64,000 nt of DNA from an uncultured Pelagibacteraceae bacterium (GTDB taxonomy: Bacteria > Pseudomonadota > Alphaproteobacteria > Pelagibacterales > Pelagibacteraceae), in contig CACJLJ010000002.1 in the NCBI GenBank assembly GCA_902594235.1, forward strand, positions 62,001 to 126,000. Reading direction: 5' to 3'. Numbering within the stretch: the first letter of the stretch is position 1; each line of letters starts with the position of its first letter. Positions 55,701-64,000 of the stretch are shown here, piece after piece. A model generated the notes under the pieces. It made no database searches. It was given only the letters and a program-made list of their open reading frames with translations, and was not told the DNA's origin. A program made the translations under genes and the position numbers.

Positions 55701-55745
55701 GACCCAGTTTTTTTAGACAAGGAAAATAAAAGATTAAATGCTTAA
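52740..55745 (+). CDS. soxA: Sarcosine oxidase alpha subunit
   Basis: A 1001-aa chain. Residues 1 to about 110 are a ferredoxin-like domain with 'GRSFKYHRPRGIMTAG'. An FAD/NAD domain begins near residue 170 ('DILVIGAGISGIMAA'). From about residue 600 the chain is an aminomethyltransferase-like (GcvT-type) THF-binding domain, which would convert the methyl group to methylene-THF. Length agrees with known alpha subunits. It overlaps soxG by 8 nt. Confidence 0.95.
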   Translation: MTKNLRVKTSKFIDETYKISFKFNGTTYYGYKGDTLASALLANNIHLVGRSFKYHRPRGIMTAGSEEPNAIVQLHKNSSRTEPNVRATEVEIYEGLEATSQNCWPNVNFDIGGINNILSPILPAGFYYKTFMWPANFWEKYEYFIRKSAGLGKSPTMPDPDIYEHKYIHCDILVIGAGISGIMAAKTAAQNGFKTLLVDEKPYLGGSTIYQNSEHFKINNQISSSWLDKEINEIKKFENLEIKTRTSVAAFHGYNFLLARENLTDHIPLEQRNNKTRQRLLKIRAKKVITATGALERPLIFDNNDRPGILLSSAIEKYTNLFGVACGEKNVLFTNNDSAYETAISLYQKGINIEAIIDNREEIDSKLIKEIEKNNIKIYKGYTVVDTSGYKRINKISIMQLSKDGQKVIGSKTSISCDCLGISGGWTPAVHLFTQSGGKLKFRDEDQVFIPDKYPSNQISIGSCNGDFTLDEILSNITNKLKEFLNIKKTDYENLEIYSSFNKSKRNIWLLPSDKIIGKTKPFVDYQNDATAKDIKLALREGFRSIEHVKRYTTTGMGTDQGKLGNMHALGIISETAGSKMGELGTTTFRPPYTPLTFGTIVGRNVGEYFDVFRKTPIHDWHVKNKAEFENVGQWKRAWYYPKDGENMYDAVQRESKAARDSAGILDASTLGKIDIQGTDASEFLNRVYTNAWSKLAIGKCRYGLMLNEDGMVYDDGVTTRLGENHYIMTTTTGGAATVLGKLEDYLQTEWPELDVYLTSVTDHYATVSVCGPNSKKIVSQVIPDLDFSDENFPHMSFKNTKIDKIKCRVMRISFTGEHSYEINVQANYGKSVWEKCMEAGKEFNITPYGTETMHLLRAEKGFIIVGQDTDATMTPIDLQMDWIVSKKKYDFIGKRSLYRSDTIRDDRKQLVGLLTENPDEVLEEGAQIVADIKKSPVEMLGHVTSSYYSPNLKKSIALGVVRGGKNMMGQKLIIPMENKQINVIVADPVFLDKENKRLNA

Positions 55746-56301
55746 TTACTCAAATACAATAACTGATGAAAAATCTTATTCAGGTTTACAAATGAAAGAA
55801 ATTAAACCTGTTATGAAATTAATTATTAGAGGTAAAAAAAGAGAATTTTTATCTTCAATTGGTAAATCATTAAATTTATTATTACCAACAGAAGCTAATA
55901 CATCATCAAGAAGTGAAAAATTAACTGCTCTTTGGCTTAGTCCAGATGAATGGATGATTTACTCTAATGAAACATTAAACTCTGAAAGTAATGACTATGA
56001 AACTGAAAATTTATTAAATAAGAATATTTCTAAAACAAATTTAGGAGCTGTGACAGATGTTACTGATCAATTTGTTCTTATAAATATTAAAGGTGACAAA
56101 ATCTTTGACTTATTCGAGACCGGATCTCCTTTTAATTTTAATGATTTTAGAAACAAAAAAGGCTCTGTTACTCAAACGATTCTCGCTAAAATTGATGTTA
56201 TTATTCATAATCAAAACCAGAATGAAGTAAATATTTTTGTCAGACGTTCCTTTTCACAACATTTATTCTCGTGGATGAATGATAGTGCGTCAAGATTATA
56301 G
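55738..56301 (+). CDS. soxG: Sarcosine oxidase gamma subunit
   Basis: A 187-aa subunit of the SoxG type: '[15 protein letters not shown]' near residue 61, '[18 protein letters not shown]' near 101 and '[15 protein letters not shown]' near the end. It completes the soxBDAG set. The ABC substrate-binding protein gene begins 35 nt downstream on the same strand. Confidence 0.92.
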   Translation: MLNYSNTITDEKSYSGLQMKEIKPVMKLIIRGKKREFLSSIGKSLNLLLPTEANTSSRSEKLTALWLSPDEWMIYSNETLNSESNDYETENLLNKNISKTNLGAVTDVTDQFVLINIKGDKIFDLFETGSPFNFNDFRNKKGSVTQTILAKIDVIIHNQNQNEVNIFVRRSFSQHLFSWMNDSASRL

Positions 56302-56336
56302 TTTCATTTATTTTTTTAAATAAGTTATTTAGTGTA

Positions 56337-57104
56337 ATGAAAAAAATATTTCTTATAGCATTATTTGCTCTTTTACCCTTTTCCTTAAATGCAGAGTCTA
56401 ATTTAGACAAGATTTTGTCATCAGGAGTTTTAAAAGTTGGTACAACTGGTGATTGGGATCCTATGACAATGAAGGATCCAGCAACAAATAAATATAAAGG
56501 TTTTGATATAGATGTAATGAATGAACTAGCAAAAGACATGGGTGTTAAGATAGAATTTGTACCAGCTGAATGGAAAACAATTGTTTCAGGTATTACATCT
56601 GAAAGATATGATATTTCAACAAGTGTAACAAAGACTCCTAAAAGAGCTGAGGTAGCAGGCTTTACAGAAACATACTATAAATACGGAACTGTTCCACTAG
56701 TACTTAAGAAAAATTTAAAAAAATTCTCAACATGGGACTCTTTAAATAACTCAAATGTAACAATTGCTACTACTCTTGGTACATCACAGGAAGAAAAGGC
56801 AAAAGAATTTTTTCCAAAATCAAAATTAAACTCAGTAGAAGCTCCTGCTAGAGATTTTCAAGAAGTCTTAGCTGGTAGAGCTGATGGAAATATAACAAGT
56901 TCAACTGAAGCCAATAAATTAGTAATTAAATATCCACAATTAGCAATAGTTCCTGACGGAGAAAAAAATCCAGCATTCTTGGCTATGATGGTTCCAAAGG
57001 GTGATAATAAATGGAACAATTATGTTAATGATTGGATAAAAAAGAAAAAATCATCAGGCTTCTTCACCCAGTTACTAGCTAAATATAATCTAAAAAGCTT
57101 ATAA
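56337..57104 (+). CDS. ABC transporter periplasmic amino-acid-type binding protein
   Basis: A 255-aa family-3 solute-binding protein. Signal peptide residues 1-19 end in 'LNA'. Mature motifs are '[17 protein letters not shown]' (38-ish), '[19 protein letters not shown]' near 60 and '[17 protein letters not shown]' near 81. Such proteins bind amino acids or similar amines. Following the sarcosine oxidase operon, a methylated glycine, glycine or another osmolyte-derived amine is a reasonable guess, not shown by sequence. Confidence 0.88.
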   Translation: MKKIFLIALFALLPFSLNAESNLDKILSSGVLKVGTTGDWDPMTMKDPATNKYKGFDIDVMNELAKDMGVKIEFVPAEWKTIVSGITSERYDISTSVTKTPKRAEVAGFTETYYKYGTVPLVLKKNLKKFSTWDSLNNSNVTIATTLGTSQEEKAKEFFPKSKLNSVEAPARDFQEVLAGRADGNITSSTEANKLVIKYPQLAIVPDGEKNPAFLAMMVPKGDNKWNNYVNDWIKKKKSSGFFTQLLAKYNLKSL

Positions 57105-57144
57105 TCAATTAGTAATTAAATTTTAATTCTTTATAAATTAAAGA

Positions 57145-57876
57145 GTGAGAAATTTATTTTTTTTACTTTTAATTTTACCTTTGACCTCATGTGGCAAGAG
57201 TGAACTTAATTGGCTAATTTTATCTCCTAATAATATGGAGGGATTAACTAATTTAAAATTTTTATTAAGTGGTTTAACAACAACTATTTTTATCTCTGTA
57301 GTTTCAATAATCATTTCTATCTTTTTAGGTTTAGTGGTTGCGATCCCCTCTTTAGCTAAGAATAAATTTCTAACCTATCTAAATATAGGTTATGTGGAAA
57401 TAGTAAGAGCAATACCTTTATTAGTTCTGATTTTATGGATTTATTATGGTTTACCTATAATGACGGGTATAAGTTTTAGTCCATTTGTTTCTGGTATCAT
57501 CGCTTTGTCAATTAGTGAAAGTGCTTTTCAAGCTGAAATTTTTAGAGCAGGTATAAACTCAATCAAAAAATCTCAATGGGAAGCGGGAAGCTCTTTAGGG
57601 CTTAACTTTTTTAGAAAATTAAAATTAGTCATTCTTCCTCAGGCAATTAAGAATATTTTACCAGCGATTGGAAATCAGTTTGTATATGTTTTAAAGATGT
57701 CCTCATTAGTTTCTATTATTGGTATTGGAGATCTAACAAGAAAAGCTAATGAATTAGTTGTCACAACTTATCGACCTTTAGAAATATATACTTTTTTAAT
57801 ATTAGAATATTTAGTTTTGATATTAATAGTTTCTTATTTAGTTAGAAAATTAGAAAAAAAATTACAAAAAGACTAG
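57145..57876 (+). CDS. Amino-acid ABC transporter permease with a lipobox-like N-terminus
   Basis: A 243-aa HisM/GlnP-type permease: 'LLSGLTTTIFISVVSIIIS', 'VEIVRAIPLLVLILWIYYG', and the EAA loop 'SQWEAGSSLGLNFFRKLKLVILPQAIKNILP' spread over about residues 143-173. The N-terminus reads like a lipoprotein signal ('LLLILPLTSC', Cys16), then a short polar stretch before the first permease helix. The start is GTG. No ATP-binding subunit gene is adjacent; the next gene is on the opposite strand with a 4-nt overlap. It is probably paired with the upstream binding protein. Confidence 0.85.
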   Translation: MRNLFFLLLILPLTSCGKSELNWLILSPNNMEGLTNLKFLLSGLTTTIFISVVSIIISIFLGLVVAIPSLAKNKFLTYLNIGYVEIVRAIPLLVLILWIYYGLPIMTGISFSPFVSGIIALSISESAFQAEIFRAGINSIKKSQWEAGSSLGLNFFRKLKLVILPQAIKNILPAIGNQFVYVLKMSSLVSIIGIGDLTRKANELVVTTYRPLEIYTFLILEYLVLILIVSYLVRKLEKKLQKD

Positions 57877-58352
57877 TTATTTTTTCTCCAATCCCATGGA
57901 TACTCAAACTTCATAGACCATATTCCAAGTTTATTTAATCTAGCAAAATCTTCATCAGCAATAAACTTTTTAGAATATTTTTTGTATGCAAAAGCATAAC
58001 CATTTCTGACTAAATAACTTGATAAACTTAAATCATTTACAAAACATTCAGCCAGTGTTCTTTTGTATCGATCCTTTCCTTCTCTAATACAATTTATTTT
58101 TTTATTATCAATTATCTTAATAAGTAATTCCTTAGCAAGAATACCACATTTTATGATTTCACTATTTTTTGTGCATGTTTGTTTTATTTCAGGACTGTCG
58201 ATACCACTAAAACGGATTTTTTCACCATTTAAATGAATAGTATCACCATCAATAATTTTTAGTTCATCTGATTTAACATCAAAATAAGTAAGAAAAAAAA
58301 ATATTAGACAAATACTAATAGCTGAAAAGAGGTTTGTTTTGTTTAAATACAT
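57873..58352 (-). CDS. Exported thermonuclease-like (SNase) protein
   Basis: A 159-aa protein with a hydrophobic N-terminus (about residues 9-23) and a staphylococcal-nuclease OB fold: 'KIIDGDTIHLNGEKIRFSGIDSPE' spread over about residues 32-55, and 'DRYKRTLAECFVN' near 95. The Asp and Arg catalytic residues seem retained. It is likely periplasmic, degrading nucleic acids perhaps for nutrient use. Its 5' end overlaps the MATE gene by 38 nt; no alternative ATG fits a signal peptide. Confidence 0.83.
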   Translation of the reverse strand: MYLNKTNLFSAISICLIFFFLTYFDVKSDELKIIDGDTIHLNGEKIRFSGIDSPEIKQTCTKNSEIIKCGILAKELLIKIIDNKKINCIREGKDRYKRTLAECFVNDLSLSSYLVRNGYAFAYKKYSKKFIADEDFARLNKLGIWSMKFEYPWDWRKNN

Positions 58353-59685
58353 TGTTTAGAAAATAACCAATAAATATTAAAACAGCAATTCCCATTGCCC
58401 AATTTGTAGCCATGATTGTATAGAAAATATCCTGATAATCACCACCCCTGATATTTATAACATACCATAAGCTCAAAAAAGGAAATGCGGTTAATCTTAA
58501 TATACTTAAGTATAAACTATAAAGAGGCTTCTTAACTGCCTGAAATACTGCAGTGGTAATAAAAAATACTGGATAAATTGGTCCAATTAATGCTGCGACT
58601 TTTAAATAAATAGCTCCACTCACAACCGCTTCTTGGTTGTCAGTAAATAAAGAAACAAAAAATTCTGCACCAAAAAATATTATTATTCCAGCAATTGCCA
58701 TGAAAGAAGAACCAAATAGCAAGGCCTTGGTGTAAAGTTCTCTTATTCTATCATAAGCTTTAGCACCAAAATTTTGTCCACCAATTGAAAGAACTGCTGT
58801 GTTTAATCCAATCACTGGAAGCAAAAATACTTGCTCAACTCTTAATGCAGCACCATAACCAGCAGTAGCTAGATCACCAAACTGCCCAATAAAATATAAA
58901 ATATTAAATATACCTACCCCAATAAATAACATACTGAACATAACGGGTACAGCTTGTGTTGTTAGTGGTTTTAAATACTCAAACTTAGGAATGAAACATT
59001 GCAATTTTAGATATTCTTTTATCTTACAATTATTAACTTTGTAAGCTAGATATAATGTTCCAATTAACTGTGAAATCACAGTTGCTATTGCTAATCCAGC
59101 TATACCAAATCCGGGAATAAAACCATATCCCCATATAAAAAGAGGGTTTAAAAAAATGTTCAGAAAAAAACTAAATATTAAAACATTTCTATAACTTTTT
59201 GTGTCACCTTGGGCATTAAGAGTTCCATTTAGAGAAATTTGTATCAATACAATAAAAGTTCCATAAAAAATAATATCAAGATATTCTCTTGTTAAAACTA
59301 TACCTTCTGCATCAGATCCCATTACACCAAGCAGATAATTTGAAGCATTTAATCCAAATAAAGTTACAAATATTGATACTGTTAAAGCGAAAATCAGTGA
59401 CTGAGCTATATACATAGATGCAACTCTTACTTTTTTTTCACCAATTGAATTTCCAATCAAAGCATTTGTTGCTGCACCTAAGCCAACACCAACAGCTATT
59501 ATAGTAAAATAAATTGGAAAAGATTTTGCTATAGCTCCTATTGCCTCTGCAGAAATTCTACCAGCAAACCAAGTATCAACTAAATTATAAAAAGTTTGAA
59601 ATAATGAGCCAACACTTGCAGGTATAGTAACTTTTCTTAATAGAGTCCAAATTGGATCTTTAGTTAATTTGATTGATTTAGACAA
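58315..59685 (-). CDS. MATE-family efflux transporter
   Basis: Twelve hydrophobic segments in two halves over 456 aa. Marks: 'DPIWTLLRKVTIPASVGSLF', 'NLVDTWFAGRISAEAIGAIA' and 'NPLFIWGYGFIPGFGIAGLAIATV'. These proteins export drugs or metabolites by Na+ or H+ antiport. The substrate is unknown. It lies 8 nt after trhO on the same strand. Confidence 0.92.
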   Translation of the reverse strand: MSKSIKLTKDPIWTLLRKVTIPASVGSLFQTFYNLVDTWFAGRISAEAIGAIAKSFPIYFTIIAVGVGLGAATNALIGNSIGEKKVRVASMYIAQSLIFALTVSIFVTLFGLNASNYLLGVMGSDAEGIVLTREYLDIIFYGTFIVLIQISLNGTLNAQGDTKSYRNVLIFSFFLNIFLNPLFIWGYGFIPGFGIAGLAIATVISQLIGTLYLAYKVNNCKIKEYLKLQCFIPKFEYLKPLTTQAVPVMFSMLFIGVGIFNILYFIGQFGDLATAGYGAALRVEQVFLLPVIGLNTAVLSIGGQNFGAKAYDRIRELYTKALLFGSSFMAIAGIIIFFGAEFFVSLFTDNQEAVVSGAIYLKVAALIGPIYPVFFITTAVFQAVKKPLYSLYLSILRLTAFPFLSLWYVINIRGGDYQDIFYTIMATNWAMGIAVLIFIGYFLNNVFKQNKPLFSY

Positions 59686-59693
59686 AGTTATCC

Positions 59694-60602
59694 TTATTTA
59701 AATTCTTTTTGAAAAATATGCTTTTTTCCAGTTTGTTTTGCTTTGTATATCTGACTTTGTCTCATTCTAAAACGTGATTTTTGAGTTTCTGTTGATTTAT
59801 CATAACAATTTGGACAAGAAACACCTTCTTCATACTTGCTTGATCTTTTATCTTTTGAAGATATAGGCATTCTACATCCACTACACATGGAAAAAGAGCC
59901 TAACTTTAATCCATGCTTTAGACTAATTCTATTATCAAAAACAAAACACTCACCTTTCCACAAACTTTCTTTTTTCTTTATCTTGTTTAGATAATTTAAA
60001 ATTCCACCATTTAGCTGATAAATATTTTTAAATCCTTTCTTCTTTAAATAAACAGAAGTTTTTTCACAACGTATTCCACCGGTACAAAACATTGCTACTG
60101 GTTTATTTTTTTTCAGTTTATTTAAATACTTAGGAAAATCTCTAAAATTTGTTACATTTGGATTTACTGATCTTTTAAAAGTTCCAACCTTATATTCAAA
60201 AGGTTTTCTAGTATCAATTATGTGAGTTTTTTTATTCTTAATTAGTTTATTCCAATCTTTTGGGTCTAAATGAGAATTCATATTTCTCTCTTTAGGATTT
60301 ATAGTTAAATTCATTGGTACGATTTCTTTTTTAATCTTAACTTTGGGCTTATGAAAAGGCTGAAATTTAGATTTAGATTCATTGCTACTATCGAATTGTT
60401 TAAATGAGAATAAAGATTTAAGTTTTTTAGTAGTTTTATCAATATCTTTGATAGTACCAGAAATGGTGCCATTTAATCCTTCTTTAGCAATGATTAAGGT
60501 CCCTCTAATATGATTTGAAATAAAGAACTTTTGTAAAAAGACTTTATTTTTTTTTAAAGATTTAACCTGTACAAATTTATAAAATCCAAAAACTTTAAAC
60601 AT
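59694..60602 (-). CDS. trhO: tRNA uridine(34) hydroxylase (rhodanese family)
   Basis: A 302-aa YceA/TrhO protein. An N-terminal ACP-like domain (to about 95) precedes a rhodanese domain with the active-site loop 'CTGGIRC' at 173-179. A C-terminal zinc-type Cys cluster follows ('MCSGCRMPI', 'CPNCY'). It forms 5-hydroxyuridine at tRNA position 34 independent of prephenate. It shares one base with the O-methyltransferase stop. Confidence 0.92.
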   Translation of the reverse strand: MFKVFGFYKFVQVKSLKKNKVFLQKFFISNHIRGTLIIAKEGLNGTISGTIKDIDKTTKKLKSLFSFKQFDSSNESKSKFQPFHKPKVKIKKEIVPMNLTINPKERNMNSHLDPKDWNKLIKNKKTHIIDTRKPFEYKVGTFKRSVNPNVTNFRDFPKYLNKLKKNKPVAMFCTGGIRCEKTSVYLKKKGFKNIYQLNGGILNYLNKIKKKESLWKGECFVFDNRISLKHGLKLGSFSMCSGCRMPISSKDKRSSKYEEGVSCPNCYDKSTETQKSRFRMRQSQIYKAKQTGKKHIFQKEFK

Positions 60603-61252
60603 TATAAAACCCTACAAACAGTCATTCCGTCACCTAATGGAATGATGATTTGCTCTACTCTTTTATCTTCAGATACAAATTTATTAAATTCTCTAATATT
60701 TTCGGTAAATTTATCGTTATTTTTTTCATCAGTTACTTCACCGTGCCATAAAACGTTATCGATGATAATTAATCCATCTTTGTTTAATAAACCTAAAGAT
60801 TTTTCATAATATTCTTTATAGTTCATTTTATCAGCATCAATAAAAATCATATCAAATTTATTATTTGATAATTCTCCTAAGCTTTCAAGAGCAGGTTTAA
60901 TTATTGTTTTAATTTTATGATCTTGATTTGCTTTTTTAAAAAAATCACATGCAATTTTGTTTGTCTCTTCATTTTTATCAAGAGCAATTAATTTTCCATT
61001 ATCAGGTAAGGCGAGTGAAATTGTTAGAGCACTAAGACCAGTAAAAGTTCCAATCTCAAGAACATTTTTAATATTTGAAACTTTAATAATTAAATGAAGA
61101 AAATGACATTGAGTAGGATCAATCTGCATTCTTTTGATTTCACCTAAAGTTTTATTATAATCAATTATTTCTTGTTGAACTGGATGTAAATTTAATCCAA
61201 AATCATTTATATAATTTTGTAACTTTTCTGTAATATCAAGGTTTACACCCAT
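60602..61252 (-). CDS. Class I SAM-dependent O-methyltransferase
   Basis: A 216-aa O-methyltransferase of the catechol-OMT-like family. 'VLEIGTFTGLSALTISLALP' spread over about residues 59-78 is the SAM motif I, 'DMIFIDADKMNYKEYY' near 133 the Mg/substrate block and 'GLIIIDNVLWHG' near 157 motif III. The methyl acceptor is unknown. It is adjacent to gatB with a 1-nt gap. Confidence 0.88.
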   Translation of the reverse strand: MGVNLDITEKLQNYINDFGLNLHPVQQEIIDYNKTLGEIKRMQIDPTQCHFLHLIIKVSNIKNVLEIGTFTGLSALTISLALPDNGKLIALDKNEETNKIACDFFKKANQDHKIKTIIKPALESLGELSNNKFDMIFIDADKMNYKEYYEKSLGLLNKDGLIIIDNVLWHGEVTDEKNNDKFTENIREFNKFVSEDKRVEQIIIPLGDGMTVCRVL

Positions 61253-61253
61253 T

Positions 61254-62732
61254 CTACTGAAGTTTTTTCTTTAAAATCTCATTTATAAGTTGGGGATTGG
61301 CTTTACCACCAGAAGCTTTCATAGCTTGACCAACAAAAAAACCAAATAATTTTTCCTTACCTTGTTTATACTCAATTGCTTTTTCTCTATTGTCGTTAAT
61401 AATTTTATCAATTAAAGCCTCAATAGCTTTAGGATCGCTTTGTTGTTTAAGTCCTTTTTCTTCAATTATTTTTTGAGGATCTTTATCTCCATCCAACATT
61501 AATTCAAATACAGTTTTTGCAATTTTTCCAGAAATTGTTCCATTCTTTATCAGGTTAACTAGTATAGCTAAATTCTTTGCACTTACTGGGCTTTGAGAAA
61601 TTTCTAAATTTTTATTATTTAAAACTGCAAATAATTCACCTGTAATCCAGTTAACTGCTAATTTCATATCTTTGTTCTTACCCATCTTAGCTACAACCTC
61701 TTCAAAATATTTTGCTGTATCTATATCTGAGACTAAGATTGTTGCTTCATATGGTGACAGTTTAAATTCATCAATAAATCTTTTCTTTTTATCGTCCGGC
61801 AATTCAGGAATATTATTCTTAAGTTCATTAACAAATTCATCAGATACTTCTAACGGTAATAGATCAGGATCAGGAAAATACCGATAATCATGAGCATCTT
61901 CTTTTGATCTCATTGATCTTGTTTCATTTTTTTTTGTATCAAATAACCGTGTTTCTTGATCAATTGATTTACCTTCTTCAATTAAATCAACCTGTCTGTT
62001 TGCTTCATATTCAATAGCCATTTGCATAAATTTGATAGAATTTACATTCTTAATTTCACATCTTGTCCCAAATTCTTTTGAACCTTTTGCTCTGACAGAA
62101 ACATTGACATCAGCTCTTAAAGATCCCTCTTGCATATTTCCATCACATGTACCTAGATATCGCATAATTGATCTTAATTTCTTAATATACGCACTAACTT
62201 CATCTGGAGATCTAAGGTCTGGTTTACTTACAATTTCCATCAAAGCAACTCCTGATCTATTTAAATCAACAAATGTATTTTGAGGATCTAGATCATGAAT
62301 GCTTTTACCTGCATCTTGCTCTAAATGTAATCTTTCAATACCTACTTCTTTCTGTCCATCGGGCATATCTAAAATTACTTTACCCTCACCTACTATTGGG
62401 TCTTTAAATTGAGAAATTTGATATCCTTGTGGTAAGTCTGCATAAAAATAATTTTTTCTATCAAATACTGAACGTTTATTAATCTTTGCATTAAGGCCAA
62501 TACCAGTTTTGATTGCTTGTTTAACACAAAATTCATTAATTACAGGTAGCATTCCTGGAAATGCTGCATCAACTAAACTTACTTGTGTATTTGGTTCAGC
62601 TCCAAATTTAGTAGCTGAAGTAGAAAATAATTTAGACTCAGACAATACTTGGGCATGAACTTCTAAACCAATTACTACTTCATATTGATTATCTTTTCGA
62701 TTGATTAAATATTCTGAATTCTTTTTGCTCAC
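61254..62732 (-). CDS. gatB: Aspartyl/glutamyl-tRNA amidotransferase subunit B
   Basis: The kinase/tRNA-binding subunit of GatCAB (492 aa) that converts mischarged Glu-tRNA-Gln or Asp-tRNA-Asn. '[18 protein letters not shown]' at the start, '[17 protein letters not shown]' near 94 and the C-terminal YqeY-like tail with '[18 protein letters not shown]'. It overlaps gatA by 4 nt. Confidence 0.96.
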   Translation of the reverse strand: MSKKNSEYLINRKDNQYEVVIGLEVHAQVLSESKLFSTSATKFGAEPNTQVSLVDAAFPGMLPVINEFCVKQAIKTGIGLNAKINKRSVFDRKNYFYADLPQGYQISQFKDPIVGEGKVILDMPDGQKEVGIERLHLEQDAGKSIHDLDPQNTFVDLNRSGVALMEIVSKPDLRSPDEVSAYIKKLRSIMRYLGTCDGNMQEGSLRADVNVSVRAKGSKEFGTRCEIKNVNSIKFMQMAIEYEANRQVDLIEEGKSIDQETRLFDTKKNETRSMRSKEDAHDYRYFPDPDLLPLEVSDEFVNELKNNIPELPDDKKKRFIDEFKLSPYEATILVSDIDTAKYFEEVVAKMGKNKDMKLAVNWITGELFAVLNNKNLEISQSPVSAKNLAILVNLIKNGTISGKIAKTVFELMLDGDKDPQKIIEEKGLKQQSDPKAIEALIDKIINDNREKAIEYKQGKEKLFGFFVGQAMKASGGKANPQLINEILKKKLQ

Positions 62733-64000
62733 TTAATCCACCAATCAGTAATCTTATTTTTGAAATTAATTTTCTCTTCCAATGCAAAGGCAATATTAAG
62801 TATATTTTGTTCATCAAAAGCTTTACCAATAATTTGTAAACCTAATGGGTAACCCTTTGAATCATGGCCTGCTGGAATAGAAATGCCTGGTAAACCTGCA
62901 AGGTTAACTGGCACTGTAAATATATCATTAAGATACATTGAAACTGGATCATTTGTTTTTTCACCTATTTTAAATGCTGAACTAGGAGTAGACGGGGTTA
63001 AAATCGCATCAACTTTTTTATATGCCTCATCAAAATCATTCTTAATAAGTTTTCTTACTTTTTGAGCTTTTAAATAATACGCATCATAATAACCGGATGA
63101 TAAAACATAAGTTCCAATCATAATTCTTCTTTGAACTTCGGCACCAAAACCTTCGGATCTGGTTTTTTCGTACATATCGATTAAATTTTCACCTTCAGCT
63201 CTAAATCCATACTTAACACCGTCATATCTTGCTAGGTTCGAAGATGCTTCAGCAGGAGCAACAATATAATAAGTTGGTAAAGCATAACTTGTATGTGGAA
63301 GAGAAATATCAATTGTTTGAGCACCACAATCTTTAATATATTGAATCCCTTTTTGCCAGAGATCTTCAATTTCTTTTGGCATTCCATCAACTCTATATTC
63401 TTTTGGTATCCCAATTTTTTTTCCTTTTATGTTGTTAGTAAGTTCTTTGCTGTATTGATTTCTTTTAAAATCTATTGAAGTAGAATCTTTTGAGTCATAA
63501 GTGCTAATTACTTCTTGAAGTAAAGCACAGTCTTTAACATTTTGCGCCATTGGTCCAGCTTGATCTAATGATGATGCGAATGCAACAATACCATATCGTG
63601 AACAACTTCCATATGTAGGTTTTAAACCAACAGTTCCTGTAAATGAGGCTGGTTGTCTAATTGATCCCCCAGTATCGGTACCAATCGTAATTGGTGTTAA
63701 TTGTCCAGCAACTGCCGAAGCTGATCCACCAGATGAACCACCGGGAACTAAGTCTTTATCAATTGGATTTTGCACGTTACCAAAAAAACTTGTTTCGTTT
63801 GATGAGCCCATTGCAAACTCATCACAATTTAATTTACCCAATAGTATTGCACCTTCTTTCCAAATATTTTCAGTTACTGTTGATTCATATGTTGGTACAA
63901 AATTGTTTAAAATTTTACTACCAGCAGTTGTTTTAACATCTTTTGTACAAAATAAATCTTTTACTGCCATAGGAATACCTGGCAATTTTAAATCTAAATT
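62729..64000 (-). CDS. gatA: Aspartyl/glutamyl-tRNA amidotransferase subunit A (5' end outside window)
   Basis: Amidase-signature protein; the frame is open to the window edge, so about the first 60-70 residues are missing. 'PMAVKDLF' supplies the catalytic Lys, '[12 protein letters not shown]' the cis-Ser region and '[16 protein letters not shown]' the nucleophile Ser. A TTG near the edge (63985) lies inside the gene and is not its start. GatA releases ammonia from glutamine. gatC would be expected just beyond the edge. Confidence 0.95.
   Translation of the reverse strand, partial: NLDLKLPGIPMAVKDLFCTKDVKTTAGSKILNNFVPTYESTVTENIWKEGAILLGKLNCDEFAMGSSNETSFFGNVQNPIDKDLVPGGSSGGSASAVAGQLTPITIGTDTGGSIRQPASFTGTVGLKPTYGSCSRYGIVAFASSLDQAGPMAQNVKDCALLQEVISTYDSKDSTSIDFKRNQYSKELTNNIKGKKIGIPKEYRVDGMPKEIEDLWQKGIQYIKDCGAQTIDISLPHTSYALPTYYIVAPAEASSNLARYDGVKYGFRAEGENLIDMYEKTRSEGFGAEVQRRIMIGTYVLSSGYYDAYYLKAQKVRKLIKNDFDEAYKKVDAILTPSTPSSAFKIGEKTNDPVSMYLNDIFTVPVNLAGLPGISIPAGHDSKGYPLGLQIIGKAFDEQNILNIAFALEEKINFKNKITDWWIK

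Overview
This window looks like a piece of a streamlined marine alphaproteobacterial genome, most likely Pelagibacterales (SAR11). The evidence is the very AT-rich sequence with lysine- and isoleucine-rich proteins, genes that abut or overlap by a few bases, a heterotetrameric sarcosine oxidase operon, a proton-pumping pyrophosphatase, and a metY leader that reads as tandem SAM-II and SAM-V riboswitches, an arrangement known from Ca. Pelagibacter. Taxonomy is inferred from gene content only.

Layout. 1-4256 (+) is a housekeeping operon: tmk (5' end cut off), holB, metG, tatD and an MBL-fold hydrolase. 4239-6440 (-) holds a periplasmic glutathione peroxidase, nhaA and a zinc-ribbon membrane protein. 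6534-8951 (+) holds tRNA-Pro, an NDUFS4-like protein, an SbmA/BacA-like transporter, glpX and tRNA-Glu. 8958-17859 is a surface-carbohydrate island: a GIY-YIG protein, glycosyltransferases, a GDP-sugar 4,6-dehydratase, an HddC-GmhB fusion, HddA and a transaldolase. These genes can be read as a route from sedoheptulose 7-phosphate to a GDP-heptose, perhaps its 6-deoxy derivative. A tyrosine recombinase (17871-18824) follows, then a small membrane protein, an alkyltransferase-like gene and an unusually long (462 b) gene-free gap between convergent genes.

19822-27556 holds two transporters, hom, a tiny lipoprotein, argC, rpsI-rplM, riboswitch-controlled metY and ctaA. 27600-33001 holds chorismate mutase, rpmG, a MerR regulator, an IHF-alpha-like gene, plsX, rpmF, a cytochrome bc1 chaperone, a bamE-like lipoprotein and hppA. 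33086-40390 (-) is one long operon: hydroxylase-like gene, rpiB, glyA, nrdR, ribD, ribE, ribB with a degenerate ribA-like domain, ribH, nusB, thiL. hemB (+) diverges from it. 41472-48785 (-) holds dapA, smpB, folK, a compact rsh, pyrE, pdxJ, acpS, lepB, rnc and recO.

48829-64000 holds a soluble lytic transglycosylase (+), tRNA-Ser (-), soxBDAG with an ABC substrate-binding protein and permease (+), then on the minus strand a secreted nuclease, a MATE exporter, trhO, an O-methyltransferase, gatB and a 5'-truncated gatA.

How the genes fit together. SoxBDAG makes glycine and methylene-THF from sarcosine, and glyA interconverts glycine and serine. hom and metY form part of methionine synthesis, with metY apparently shut off by SAM. 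The least explained parts are the heptose/glycosyltransferase island with its adjacent recombinase, and the gap at 19360-19821.
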